A stretch of 48,677 nucleotides of DNA, from assembly GCF_016584105.1 (NCBI RefSeq), contig NZ_NRSM01000028.1, positions 1 to 48,677 of the forward strand. Reading direction: 5' to 3'. The DNA is from Ectothiorhodospira shaposhnikovii (GTDB taxonomy: Bacteria > Pseudomonadota > Gammaproteobacteria > Ectothiorhodospirales > Ectothiorhodospiraceae). The notes beneath the pieces were generated by a model. It searched no databases and was not told where the DNA came from. It was given only the letters and a program-made list of their open reading frames with translations. The position numbers and the translations under genes are program-made. Shown piece by piece: positions 18,310-28,400 of this stretch; the stretch's first letter is position 1; the number at the start of each line of letters is the position of its first letter.

Positions 18310-19326
18310 TCACTGCTCCGGAGCGCTGGTCAGGCGCATCTCGATGCGCCGGTTGCGGGCCAGTGCCGCCGGCGTATCCGCCGGGTCCAGGGGGTGAAAT
18401 TCCCCGTATCCCGCCGCCGCCAGGCGCCGGGGCGCCACCCCGCGATCGATCAGGTAGTCCACGATGCGCTGCGCCCGGGCGGTGGAAAGCTGCCAGTTTG
18501 ACGGAAACTGCTCGGTGCGGATGGGGCGCCGGTCCGTATGCCCCTCCACCATCAGCACCCAGTCGATATCCGCGGGGATGCGCTGCTCGATTTCCCGAAC
18601 CAGCACCGCCACCCGGTCCAGCCGCGCCTGGCCTTCCACCTCCAGATCGGCGGAACCCGAGGCAAAGAACAGCTCGGACTGGAACCGGAAACGGTCGCCG
18701 ACGATCTGGATATCCTCCACGTCCGCCAGCGATTCCCGCAAACGCCCGAAAAATTCCGAGCGATACCGGGCCAGTTCCTGCACCCGGTCAGCCAGGGCGA
18801 GGTTCAGGCGCTCCCCCAGGTTCTCCACCTGCAGCCGCTGGGCAACGATTATCGCCTCCCGCGCCTCCAGGGCCTGGTTGAGGGCAGTCAGCTGCAGCTG
18901 CACCTGCTCCAGCTGCCACTGCAACTGTGCCAGGTCCGTCTGGGTTTCCATCCCCAGGACCCGTTCCCGGGTCAGGTCTTCCTGGACCTGCATCAACAGC
19001 CGACGGTCCGCATCCTGTGCCTGCAGGGCGGCCTCCCGCTCCTCGAAGGTGGTCTGCAGGGTGGCGGTGAGGGCGTGGATGCGCCCTTCCAGGCGAACGT
19101 TGTCCGCCTCCTTCAGGGCCAGGGTCCGGGACAGCTCGCCGATGCGCTGGTGCAGGGTTTCCACGGTCTGGTCCCGCTGGAACAGGACATCGGAGAGATG
19201 GAACTGGGACACCACAAACAGCATGAGCAGGAAGACGAAGACCAGCACCACGGTGGCCAGCACGTCCACGAACCCGGGCCAGATGTCCAGGGAGGCACGA
19301 CTGCGGCGGCGACTGGAGGGCAGCAT
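18310..19326 (-). CDS. MotB/OmpA-like membrane protein with coiled coil
   Basis: A 338-residue single-pass protein. WPGFVDVLATVVLVFVFLL is the membrane segment; D21 sits where MotB and ExbD have their ion-conducting Asp. A long coiled coil (about residues 50-185, many Glu/Gln/Leu) reaches to a C-terminal OmpA peptidoglycan-binding domain (VEGHTDRRPI, LSTARAQRIVDYLI, GYGEFHPLDP, ARNRRIEMRL). It is downstream of a MotA/ExbB-like gene, so they should form a proton-channel complex anchored to the cell wall. No flagellar or Tol genes are nearby. The same pair is widespread in proteobacteria without a settled function. Confidence 0.87.
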   Translation of the reverse strand: MLPSSRRRSRASLDIWPGFVDVLATVVLVFVFLLMLFVVSQFHLSDVLFQRDQTVETLHQRIGELSRTLALKEADNVRLEGRIHALTATLQTTFEEREAALQAQDADRRLLMQVQEDLTRERVLGMETQTDLAQLQWQLEQVQLQLTALNQALEAREAIIVAQRLQVENLGERLNLALADRVQELARYRSEFFGRLRESLADVEDIQIVGDRFRFQSELFFASGSADLEVEGQARLDRVAVLVREIEQRIPADIDWVLMVEGHTDRRPIRTEQFPSNWQLSTARAQRIVDYLIDRGVAPRRLAAAGYGEFHPLDPADTPAALARNRRIEMRLTSAPEQ

Positions 19327-19370
19327 GAGTGGTCAGCAGGCTCCGGATGGCATCGCTGGACGGTGCATCA

Positions 19371-20522
19371 TCATTCCCGCTCCCGTCCCCCTTCCCCCAG
19401 ACGGGCCGCCGTGCGGGTCATCAGGCGGACCTCGTCACGCAGCACGCCGATGAAATGCCCCCGGTCCTCGCCCAGTTGCACCCGCAGCTCCGACAGGGTA
19501 TCGGCCACCCCGGACAGGTGCCGGCTCATCTCCTGCTCGCTGTCGGAACGGGCGCCGGTGGCTTCGGCCAACCGCTCCAGCACCCCCTGCAGCTCCGACT
19601 GGGTGCGGGCCAGCCCGAGCATGGCCTTCTGCTCGCCGCGCACCAGCTGGGCCACTTCGGCCACTTCCTGGGTCAGGGCGATCAACCGCTGGTCCGTGAG
19701 CCGGCGCTCATCCTCCCCCCGGGCCATCAGGCGCTGGAGCTTGTCCAGGCTGTCGGAAGTCTGTTCCAGCAGGGCCTGGATATAGGCCGGGACCGTCCCC
19801 TCCCCCTCCGACACCAGGGCACCGGTGGAGAGGCGGGTGAGGCCCGAAAGCCATTCCTCCAGTTCGTTGTAGAAGCGATTCTGGGCGTGGCCCGCCTGCA
19901 GGTCCACAAAGCCCAGCACCAGGGCACCGGCCAACCCGAACAGGGAGGAACTGAAGGCGGTTCCCAACCCCGAGAGGGGTTTCTCCAGACCGCTCTGCAG
20001 GGCGGCAAAGGCCCCGTTCATGTCCTCGCCGCCGATACCCATGTCCGAGATCACCGCACCCACGCCCCGCAGGGTATCCAGCAGGCCCCAGAAGGTCCCC
20101 AACAGCCCCAGGAAAACCAGCAGACCGATGAAATAGCGGGACAGATCGCGGGACTCGTCCAGGCGCATCCGGATCCCGTCCAGCAGGGTGCGCATGGAGA
20201 CGGTGGACAGGGTGAACTGGTCGCCACGCCGCCCTGTCAGCAGGCGGGCCATGGCTCCCAGCAACCGGGTACGGGGGAGCTGGGCGGCCTCCGGGACATC
20301 GCTGGTGCGGAAGGCCTCGATCCAGCGCACCTCGGGATTGAGGATCAGTACCTGCCGGTAGTTCACCACCAGTCCCACCAGCAGCACGAACAGGATCATG
20401 CCGTTGAAGGCCGGGTTGGCCAGAAAGGCCGCCAGCAGGGGACCGGACAGCAGCAACGCGGCCGTCATGACCGCGAGCAAAAAGACGCTCATCCAGATGA
20501 TGCTGTCCCTGGTCTTGCGCAT
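19371..20522 (-). CDS. MotA/TolQ/ExbB-like proton channel protein
   Basis: A 383-residue membrane protein. Two helices near the N-terminus are followed by a cytoplasmic loop and then the MotA/ExbB core: RYFIGLLVFLGLLGTFWGLL and GLGTAFSSSLFGLAGALVLGF. The last 150 residues are hydrophilic and helical (coiled coil with Arg/Glu/Gln), longer than in TolQ or MotA. Start ATG at 20522 follows GGGGGAG; an upstream frame into the REP-like region is not used. The MotB/OmpA partner follows after 44 nt. The pair could power envelope work by proton flow; the target is unknown. Confidence 0.85.
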   Translation of the reverse strand: MRKTRDSIIWMSVFLLAVMTAALLLSGPLLAAFLANPAFNGMILFVLLVGLVVNYRQVLILNPEVRWIEAFRTSDVPEAAQLPRTRLLGAMARLLTGRRGDQFTLSTVSMRTLLDGIRMRLDESRDLSRYFIGLLVFLGLLGTFWGLLDTLRGVGAVISDMGIGGEDMNGAFAALQSGLEKPLSGLGTAFSSSLFGLAGALVLGFVDLQAGHAQNRFYNELEEWLSGLTRLSTGALVSEGEGTVPAYIQALLEQTSDSLDKLQRLMARGEDERRLTDQRLIALTQEVAEVAQLVRGEQKAMLGLARTQSELQGVLERLAEATGARSDSEQEMSRHLSGVADTLSELRVQLGEDRGHFIGVLRDEVRLMTRTAARLGEGGRERE

Positions 20523-20584
20523 GCGATGGCTCCCCCGGCCGGATGGTTCCGATATGGAGATATTAACCCGGCAACCACGCCGGT

Positions 20585-20666
20585 CCCTCCCACACAGGGA
20601 GAGGGGATTCAGGAAGGTAGAGAGTGTATTCCATACCAGCCTCCTCTCCCACAAGGAGAGAGGGGG
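20585..20666. repeat. Two REP-like CT/AG palindromes
   Basis: Copy one (20585-20606) is CTCCC-ACACA-GGGAG; copy two (20641-20666) is CCTCTCC-CACAA-GGAGAG. They sit in the 196-nt gap between the pmbA stop and the MotA-like start. Related palindromes occur at 44683-44803, so this is a dispersed repeat family and may act as transcript end or nucleoid site. Confidence 0.6.
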
Positions 20667-20718
20667 CTATGGTAACAAGACCACGGGTGGGATTGCCGTG
20701 GAACCGGTCGGGTTCTGG

Positions 20719-22062
20719 TCAGTCACCGGCGACGGTGAGCCCGTCGATCAGCAGGGAACCGGTCCGGATATTGGCGCGCAAGTCCACGTCCGAACCCACG
20801 GCCACCAGATTCATGAACATGTCCTTGAGATTGCCCGCCACGGTGATCTCCGAGACCGGATACAGGATCTCGCCGTTTTCCACCCAGAATCCGGCCGCGC
20901 CCCGGGAGTAGTCGCCATTGACCATGTTGATGCCGTGACCGATCAGCTCGGTCACCAGCAGCCCCGTGCCCATCTCCCGCAACAGGGCCTGGGCATCCCC
21001 GGTGCCCGGGTCAATGGTGAGATTGCGCACGCCGCCGGCATTCCCCGTGGTCTCCATACCCAGTTTACGGGCGGAGTAGCTGTCCAGGGCATAGGATTCC
21101 AGGCGACCGTCACGGACCAGATCCCTGGCCCGGGTGGCCACCCCCTCGCCGTCGAAGGGTGCGCTGCCCAGGGCACGGGGGATGTGGGGCTGCTCGTGGA
21201 TATGCACGAACTCGGGGAAGATCCGCTCCCCCAGCCGGTCCACCAGGAACGAGGACTTGCGATACAGGGCACTGCCGCGGATGGCGGCGACGAAATGTCC
21301 GAGCATGGAACGGGCCACATCCGGGGTATAAAGCACGGGAGCGCGGCGGGTGGAAAGACGCCGGGCATTGAGACGGCGCACCGCCCGGCGGGCGGCCTCG
21401 ACCCCCACGGACTCGGGCGTTTCCAGGGCACCGGCCTCGCGGGCCACGGTGTACCAGTAATCCCGCTCCATGGTGCCGCCATCCCCCGCCAGCACGGAGC
21501 AACTCAGGGAATGGCGGGTGGCGGCGTAGCCGCCGATGAAGCCATGGGTGTTGCCGTAGATGGCGGTGCCCCGAAAGGTGTTCACGCTGCCACCTTCCGA
21601 ATTGACGATCCTGGCATCCTCGGCGCGGGCCGCGGCCTCGCAGCGTCGGGCAATCTCGATGGCGTCATCGGCCTCCAGGTCCCAGGGATGATCCAGGTCC
21701 AGGGCGGGATAGTCCCGGGCCATGAGTCCGGCGTCAGCCAGGCCTGCACAAGGGTCCTCGGCGGTATAGCGGGCGATCCGGCAGGCGGCCTCGGCCACCT
21801 CCCGCAGGGATCGGGCACGCAGATCGGAACTGCTGGCGGAACCCTTGCGCCGGCCGATGTAGACGGTGACGCCCACGCCCTGGTCACGGTGAAACTCCAG
21901 GGTCTCCACCTCGCCCAGGCGTACGTTGACCGACAGGCCGGTATCGTGGCTGACCGCCACCTCGGCGGCCGTGGCCCCGGCGCGACGGGCCTCGTCCAGG
22001 ACCTGCCCGACGAGATGTTCCAGCGCCTGCGCATCAAGAACCGGGGTCTGGGGTGCGGACAT
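20719..22062 (-). CDS. pmbA: Metalloprotease-related protein PmbA (TldE)
   Basis: A 447-residue PmbA/TldE. It partners TldD in a heteromeric protease that trims unfolded peptides and matures microcin B17 and the CcdA antitoxin in Escherichia coli. The ends match the family: VNVRLGEVETLEFHRDQGVG near the start and GNAGGVRNLTIDPG, GDYSRGAAGFWVENGEI and VAGNLKDMF near the end. It lacks the HExxxH zinc motif, as PmbA does. AGGAG precedes the ATG at 22062. darP lies divergently upstream. Confidence 0.93.
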   Translation of the reverse strand: MSAPQTPVLDAQALEHLVGQVLDEARRAGATAAEVAVSHDTGLSVNVRLGEVETLEFHRDQGVGVTVYIGRRKGSASSSDLRARSLREVAEAACRIARYTAEDPCAGLADAGLMARDYPALDLDHPWDLEADDAIEIARRCEAAARAEDARIVNSEGGSVNTFRGTAIYGNTHGFIGGYAATRHSLSCSVLAGDGGTMERDYWYTVAREAGALETPESVGVEAARRAVRRLNARRLSTRRAPVLYTPDVARSMLGHFVAAIRGSALYRKSSFLVDRLGERIFPEFVHIHEQPHIPRALGSAPFDGEGVATRARDLVRDGRLESYALDSYSARKLGMETTGNAGGVRNLTIDPGTGDAQALLREMGTGLLVTELIGHGINMVNGDYSRGAAGFWVENGEILYPVSEITVAGNLKDMFMNLVAVGSDVDLRANIRTGSLLIDGLTVAGD

Positions 22063-22127
22063 GAGATCTCCTTGGTAATGCGTGTGGCATGCTCGTTGAA
22101 GGGCGTCTTCGGGATACACTATGCCCC

Positions 22128-22643
22128 ATGACGACCGATGATGAACTTGATGAATTCGACCGCCCCAGCCGCGGTTCCCGCAAACGGGAGGCTCAGGCCG
22201 CCAAGGACCTGGGCGAGGCCCTGCTTGAGCTTTCCGAGGCGGACCTCAAGGCCCTGGACCTGCCGGAACGCCTGCTGGACGCCCTTCGCCACTGCCGTGG
22301 CCTGCGCAAGGAGGCCCTGCGAAGACAACGCCAGTATATCGGCAAGCTGATGCGTCAGGTGGATGCCGGCCCCATTCAGGCGGCCATCGAGGCCAGGGAG
22401 GCGGCACGCCGGGCCCGGGCCCGGCAGTTCCACCGGATGGAGCAGTGGCGGGACCGTCTGGTCACCGAGGGGGAGACGGCACTGGCCACCTTCTGCGATG
22501 AGTACCCCCGTGTCAACCGCAAGCGCCTGGCGACGCTGGCCGCCGATGCCCGCTCGCAGCGCCCCGGGGCATCCCGTGCCCTGTTCCGCCTGGTGTCCGA
22601 CACGATGCAGACACCGGAGAACCCACCGCAAGACGGTCAGTGA
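22128..22643 (+). CDS. darP: DarP/YjgA, 50S ribosome biogenesis factor
   Basis: A 171-residue DUF615 protein, DarP, that assists late 50S subunit assembly. It is highly charged and helical: [37 protein letters not shown] and [14 protein letters not shown] are conserved. No strong ribosome site precedes ATG 22128. It is divergent from pmbA and convergent with tldD, whose stop it overlaps by 7 nt. In many genomes pmbA and darP are neighbours in this same divergent layout. Confidence 0.9.
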   Translation: MTTDDELDEFDRPSRGSRKREAQAAKDLGEALLELSEADLKALDLPERLLDALRHCRGLRKEALRRQRQYIGKLMRQVDAGPIQAAIEAREAARRARARQFHRMEQWRDRLVTEGETALATFCDEYPRVNRKRLATLAADARSQRPGASRALFRLVSDTMQTPENPPQDGQ

Positions 22644-24082
22644 CTGGTACCACCCACCGTCAGAGCATCCACCCGAAGGGTCGGCTGTCCGACCCCCACC
22701 GGCACGCTCTGACCTTCCTTGCCGCAGGTACCCACGCCGGTATCCAGGGCCAGGTCATTGCCCACCATGGAAATCCGGCTCATGACCTCGGGGCCGTTGC
22801 CGATCAGGGTGGCGCCCCGTACCGGCCGGGTCACCTTGCCGCCTTCGATCAGATAGGCTTCCGAGGCGGAGAAGACGAACTTGCCGGAGGTGATGTCCAC
22901 CTGACCACCGCCGAAATTCACCGCATAGAGTCCCTTGTCCACCGAGGCGATGATCTCGCCCGGGTCATGGGCCCCCGCCAGCATGTAGGTATTGGTCATG
23001 CGGGGCATGGGCAGATGGGCGTAGGACTCGCGGCGACCGTTGCCCGTGGGCGCCAGCCCCATCAGCCCGGCATTGAGCCGGTCCTGCATGTAGCCCTTGA
23101 GGATACCGTCCTCGATCAGCACCGTGGACTGGGTGGGGATGCCTTCATCATCCACGTTCAGTGAACCGCGCCGCCCGGCCAGGGTGCCGTCATCCACCAC
23201 CGTCACCCCGGATGCCGCCACCTTCTGTCCCACCCGGTTGCTGAAGGCCGAAGTACCCTTGCGGTTGAAGTCACCTTCCAGGCCGTGGCCCACGGCCTCG
23301 TGGAGCAGCACGCCGGGCCAGCCGGATCCCAGCACCACGGTCATGGTGCCCGCCGGGGCCTCGTCCGCCTCCAGGTTCACCAGGGCCTGACGCACCGCTT
23401 CCCGGGCATAGCCCAGACCCCGTTCCTGATCCAGGAAGAATTCGTAACCGCTGCGCCCGCCGCCGCCGCTGGAGCCCTGCTCCCGGCGCCCCTTGTCGTC
23501 CTCGGCAATGACATGGACGTTCAGGCGCACCAGGGGCCGCACATCCGCCGCCACGGTGCCGTCGGTGTGCATCACCATCACCACCTCATGGACCCCGGCC
23601 AGGCTGACGATCACCTGGCTCACCCTGGGATCCTGACGTCGGGCCTCCGCGTCCAGACGCTGTAGCAGATCGATCTTGGCATTCTCGTCCAGGGTCCCCA
23701 GGGGGTCCACCGGCAGATACAGGCGGTGTCCCGCCTCCCGCCGACGCACCGGCACCGTGCCGTCACGATGATCCCGGCCGATGGCGCGGGCGGCGCGCGC
23801 CGCCTCCATCAGGGACGGCAGCAGGATCTCGTCGGAATAGGCAAAACCGGTCTTGTCGCCGGACAGGGCGCGTACCCCCACCCCTTGCTCGATGTTGTAG
23901 CCGGCATCCTTGACGATGCCGTCCTCCAGCATCCAGGACTCATGGCGGGAAAGCTGAAAATACAGGTCGCCCCCATCCAGCCCGGGACCGCACAGGGTCC
24001 CGAGCACCCGGTCCAGGTCGGCCTCGGTGAGGCCGGCGGGTTCCAGCAGATGCAGGCGGGCGGTATCCAGGGCTTGGGTCAT
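22637..24082 (-). CDS. tldD: Metalloprotease TldD
   Basis: The 481-residue catalytic subunit of the TldD/TldE protease. The zinc motif HEAVGH begins at H261, with E262 as base and H266 as second ligand; the third ligand Cys lies in [10 protein letters not shown] close to the C-terminus. The core around [10 protein letters not shown] and [13 protein letters not shown] is strongly conserved. A 149-nt gap separates it from the nitrilase-family gene upstream, so it may be last in that long operon or have its own promoter. Confidence 0.95.
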   Translation of the reverse strand: MTQALDTARLHLLEPAGLTEADLDRVLGTLCGPGLDGGDLYFQLSRHESWMLEDGIVKDAGYNIEQGVGVRALSGDKTGFAYSDEILLPSLMEAARAARAIGRDHRDGTVPVRRREAGHRLYLPVDPLGTLDENAKIDLLQRLDAEARRQDPRVSQVIVSLAGVHEVVMVMHTDGTVAADVRPLVRLNVHVIAEDDKGRREQGSSGGGGRSGYEFFLDQERGLGYAREAVRQALVNLEADEAPAGTMTVVLGSGWPGVLLHEAVGHGLEGDFNRKGTSAFSNRVGQKVAASGVTVVDDGTLAGRRGSLNVDDEGIPTQSTVLIEDGILKGYMQDRLNAGLMGLAPTGNGRRESYAHLPMPRMTNTYMLAGAHDPGEIIASVDKGLYAVNFGGGQVDITSGKFVFSASEAYLIEGGKVTRPVRGATLIGNGPEVMSRISMVGNDLALDTGVGTCGKEGQSVPVGVGQPTLRVDALTVGGTSH

Positions 24083-24231
24083 GAACAGGGCCTTTGGTCA
24101 GTGTCTTGGTACAGGCGCACGGCGATTACGGTAGAGGGCTGTCCTTGCAGTGTTGGGGCGTGGCGGCTGTATTTCAAGCCCTCAGAATACAAGGGATTTT
24201 CAGCCATGCCCTCCACCGCTCCGGTCGCCCC

Positions 24232-25056
24232 TCAGCGAAGATCGCAAGACAGCCGGCGATGGTAGATGGACGGGAAGCCGCGGCGGATGGACTGTTGCCG
24301 CTCCCGGTCCAGGGTTCCGGTCACGACCCCGGACCCCCGGGGCAGGCGATCCAGCACATTGCCCCAGGGATCGACCACCATACTGTCTCCATGGGTCTCA
24401 CGGCCGTTCACGTGATACCCGCCCTGGGCCGCCGCCACCATATAGACCTGGTTCTCAATGGCCCGTGCCCGCACCAACGCCTCCCAGTGGGCACGGCCGG
24501 TCACGGCGGTGAAGGCCGCCGGAAGCACCACGATCTCCGCGCCACGGTCCAGCAACCCACGGTAGAGTTCCGGAAATCTCAGGTCGTAGCAGACCGAAAG
24601 CCCCATCACACCAAAGGGGGTCTCCACCACCACCACCTGGTCTCCGGCAGAGATGGTCTCGGATTCCTCGTAGTGTTCGTCATTGTCCGGCAGATGCACG
24701 TCAAACAGATGGATCTTGTCGTAACGGCCCACCGTCCGTCCCTGATCGTCATAAACCAGGCAGGCCGCAAACACCTTGCCCGGGTCAGGGCATTCCATGG
24801 GGATCGTTCCCCCCACCAGCCAGATCCCGTGGCGCCGGGCCTGTTCCGCCAGGAAATCCTGGATCGGGCCCTGGCCCGGTGCCTCCCGCAGCCCCACCTT
24901 GTCATGTTCGGTCATCCCCATGAGGGCGAAGTTTTCCGGCAGGACCACCAGGCGGGCGCCGGCCTGAACGGCCTGGGTGATCAGGCGTCCGGCCTCCTGA
25001 AGGTTGGCACTCAGGTTGGTCCCCGAGGCCATTTGAATGGCAGCGGCAATCGTCAC
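24232..25056 (-). CDS. Carbon-nitrogen hydrolase (nitrilase superfamily, Nit1-like)
   Basis: The 274-residue enzyme has the nitrilase triad: E41 (VVLPENFAL), K114 (GRYDKIHLFDV) and C156 (GLSVCYDLRFPE). The sequence around the Cys and RENQVY-like helix (RARAIENQVYMVAAAQGG) and the length match the Nit1/YbeM group, of which characterised members are deaminated-glutathione amidases. That activity is inferred from family membership. It follows a short hypothetical gene by 24 nt in the yhdP-rng operon; yhdP-nit-tldD order is common in gammaproteobacteria. Confidence 0.9.
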   Translation of the reverse strand: MTIAAAIQMASGTNLSANLQEAGRLITQAVQAGARLVVLPENFALMGMTEHDKVGLREAPGQGPIQDFLAEQARRHGIWLVGGTIPMECPDPGKVFAACLVYDDQGRTVGRYDKIHLFDVHLPDNDEHYEESETISAGDQVVVVETPFGVMGLSVCYDLRFPELYRGLLDRGAEIVVLPAAFTAVTGRAHWEALVRARAIENQVYMVAAAQGGYHVNGRETHGDSMVVDPWGNVLDRLPRGSGVVTGTLDRERQQSIRRGFPSIYHRRLSCDLR

Positions 25057-25080
25057 ATTAATTCCCTTGGCTATTGCGGT

Positions 25081-25428
25081 TCAGGGTAGGGGTTGGAGAG
25101 ACAGCTCCATCCGGCCGGTGAGGCCTTCCCCCGCAACGCGCATGATGTCCGCGGAGGGAATGCCCAGTGCCACCAGCCAGTCCTGCAGTTCGGCGGCCCA
25201 TAGCCGGCCCTGCTCCCCCGGAGGATGACGCAGGATCACCTGCCCACCCCCCCGGGACTCATAGCGGGACAGCAGACCGCGCAAGGCAGGTTCGGCCACC
25301 AGGGAAGCGGCGTCCCGCGGGCGGGTCCAGACATCGGCATCGAGGGTAAAGGCGGGCTCGCCCGCTGGCAGGAGAAGGGGGAAACACAGGAGGATCAGGG
25401 TCAGGCCCCGGCGCAGGATCGGCAGCAT
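25081..25428 (-). CDS. Small secreted protein of unknown function
   Basis: A 115-residue frame with a clear signal peptide (LTLILLCFPLLLPAGEPAF) followed by a hydrophilic part: LLSRYESRGGGQVILRH and LWAAELQDWLVALGIPSADI. It ends MELSLQPLP. The pattern of the second half recalls the strand-helix start of OmpA-like domains, but no motif is complete. It lies 43 nt behind yhdP and 24 nt before the nitrilase gene on the same strand, so it is part of the operon. Codon use looks like the neighbours. No function can be given. Confidence 0.65.
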   Translation of the reverse strand: MLPILRRGLTLILLCFPLLLPAGEPAFTLDADVWTRPRDAASLVAEPALRGLLSRYESRGGGQVILRHPPGEQGRLWAAELQDWLVALGIPSADIMRVAGEGLTGRMELSLQPLP

Positions 25429-25471
25429 GGCGCTACTATAGCAACAGAAAGGTGAAAATGACGACAGTCCC

Positions 25472-28400
25472 TCAGGAACCCCGCCCTTCGAGGATCCGGG
25501 CCACGGCCTCCACCCGGGGTGACGACCAGTCCCCGGTCACCCGGTACTCCACCCGGGCCGCCTCGTCGATGCGCTCCCCCACCCCCAACACCCGGTCGAA
25601 CACGAATACCGCCAGACCCGCCACCGGCCCACCGAGCAGTGCGCCGGCCAGGGGTAGCGTGCTCTTCACGCTGGGAGTCACGGTAATGGTCTGGTCATAA
25701 TCCCTGGCCTCCACCCCGGTCCGGCCATGGATACGGATGCGGGCGGCCGGCCCGTGGATGCTCAGATCATCGGTATGGACATTCCCCTGGCTGAACCGGA
25801 ATGTTCCTTCCAGATGATCAAAGGCAAACCCGCGCTGGAAAAAGTCCCGAAAATCCAGGGCCAGGCGCCGGGGCAAAAGATCAAGGCTGAACAGCCCCAG
25901 CAGACGCCCCGCCCCGGGCTCCACCTCGGTCAGGCGGCCGTCGTCCACGCGCACGTGCCCTTCACCTTCCAGGCTGGACCAGTCCACATGGGCAGGGGTA
26001 TCGGGCCAGTGCAGCCGCGCCTCTAGCCCGACCCTGCCGCCACGAAAAACGGGCTGAAAACCCAGCAAGGTCAGACTCCGTCCCAGATCCTCGCTCTCCA
26101 GGGTCATCTGCAGCAGGGTCTCGTGGGCATCATCGTTCCGCCTGAGCCAATGCCCCTCGGCCTGGCCCCGGGTCAGACCCTCGCCATCGGCGAGCGAGAA
26201 GCGGCGGATCGCCAGGCCTTCGGGGCCGGGCTCGGTCTCCAGTCGCAGATCCTTGAGCCGATGCCCCTGCAATACCAGCCACTGAGCGGACAGGCGCAAC
26301 GGCGGCAAACCGCCCGGATCCGGCCGGGCCCGGCCCTCGGCAGTTTGCACCGCGGCCCCTTCCAGCTGATCCAGATCCAGCAGTTCCAGATCCATGATCA
26401 AGCCATCTCCGGCCTCCAAGGGCCACTGGATGCGGCCCAGCATCAGGGGGGAGGCCACCTGGGCGGTCCAATGGCGCGACTCCTGGCGCGCATGCAGGCT
26501 CAGATCATTGATGCGTCGTCCCATGACCTGAAGACGGTCCAGGTGCAGATCCAGTTCCCTGAGCCACCCGTCCCGACCGGCCGGTTCGATCTCGCCGATA
26601 TCATCCAGCACCGCCAGCCAGTCATCCAGGGACAACCCCGAGAGACTGCCCCTGACCCTGAAACCCTGATCCGGCAGACCGGCGGGCTGCCCCCCCAGAC
26701 GCAATTCCCCCCGCTGCACCCGACCTGCCTCATCAAGGGTGAACAGGGCACGCAGGTCCTCTCCCAGCGTCACCCGAAAAGGCACATTCTCGCCCCGATC
26801 CAGCGGAATTCTTACCGCCAGGGGACGCGCCGCCTCCGGGGTCTTTGCCAGCGGCAGAGGCAAACTGGAACGGACCCCCACCAGATCGGAAGACAGGCTC
26901 AGTACACCCTGCGACAACCCTTCGGGAGGCACGCTCAGCCGCGCCTCCCAGCGGGAGGTTCCCTCCAGCCAGCCCAGCCAGGGCTCGGGCGCAATATCGC
27001 CCAGCAACCCCCTGATCGGCTGAGGACCCGCAGCCTGGATCTCCACGGCTCCCGCGGGAGTGCGATCCAGTTGCACCCGGATGCGGGCATCATTGAGCCG
27101 GGCGGAGACATCCCGGGCCCGGGCGCTACGCTCGGTGAAATCCACCGCACCTTGCACCGATTCCAGAACCAGCGGGGGATCCGCCAGGGACAGCCGGTTG
27201 CCATCCAGGGTCAGGCGCCCCCTGACCGTATCCGGATGTTCCAGGGTCTCGCGATCTTCCAGGGGGATGTCTATCCGTACCTCCAGCCCCGCCTCGCCCC
27301 GGGCCGAAACCCCGGCCAGCAGGGTCTCCAGCCCTTCCCCCAGGGGGCTTTCGCCGACGAAACGCAGATAATCCCGCGCCGGTCCCCATGCCTGTCCCTC
27401 GATAGTGAGCACAGGGCTTTCAAGATCATCGATCCGCACCCGGGCATCGTGTATGCGGGCATCGAAAAGTCGTGCCTCCCCGTCATGAATCCGCATGCCC
27501 TGGTTACGAAACTCCAGGGTGGCAGAAATCGCTTCCAGACGCGGCCAGCCGTCTTCATAGTCCAGCACGCCCTCTTCCACCCGGGCGCTGACCAGAAAGA
27601 CCCCTTCGTCCTCGCGGAAGGGAAAGTCACTGAACCTTCCACGGAACAGCAGGCCGCCCTCGATGACCCGACCATCCAGGATGCCGCGACTCAGCCACTG
27701 ATAGGTCTTCTCCGGCAGGATGCCCCGGGGCAGGTAATGGGCCGTCCGGGCACCGTCACCCTCGGCAAAGGACAGCTGCAGATCCATGCCCGGTTCGGCG
27801 CCCAGGTGAATCACGCCCTGCCCCCGGGCCTGCAGGTCGGCATTGGCCACCGTCAGTCCTTCCAGGTGCAGCCTGGACCCATCCGGCTCCGGTAGCCAGC
27901 GCACCAGTCCCTTAAGGGTATCGGCCCGCAGCTCGTGGTCGAACAGGTCCGGCAACGTCACTCCAAGGCCGACGCTATCCAGCCATAGCTCGCCGCCCGC
28001 CTCGGTGAAGGCAAAGGCGCCGTCCGCCCCCTGGATCCCCGGCAACACCGTCCAGGGAACCATACCCACGCCCTGAAAACGCCCATCGGTGATAAAGCGA
28101 AGCCCTCCCTCGGGGGGCAGGATCAGCCCCACACGGGTTTCCGTCAACGTCCCCTTGGGCGAGAGTGCCGCAAGCAGCTGCTGGAAGGGGTTGTCCACCC
28201 AGGGCTGATGCAGAACCAGGGGCAGCAGATCCTCCAGACGCAGATAGTCCAGCCAGGCATTCACCTGCACACCCCGGGCATCTTCCACCACGCTCAGGTC
28301 CAGGCCACCCCCGGGCCAGTGATCCCCTTGGCGCGACAGCCTCAGTCCGTCCACCCGCAGATCCCAGCCACCCTCACGGGCATACCACAAGGCCCGTCCC

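Noticed and set aside
18310..20522. Zorya-type anti-phage system (ZorA/ZorB)
   Set aside because: MotA/MotB-like proteins with extensions resemble ZorAB, but no zorC, zorD or zorE gene is next to them; the neighbours are a flavoprotein and pmbA.
26123..27895. A 590-codon open frame opposite yhdP
   Set aside because: Mirror frame of the yhdP coding strand, with no ribosome site or motifs.
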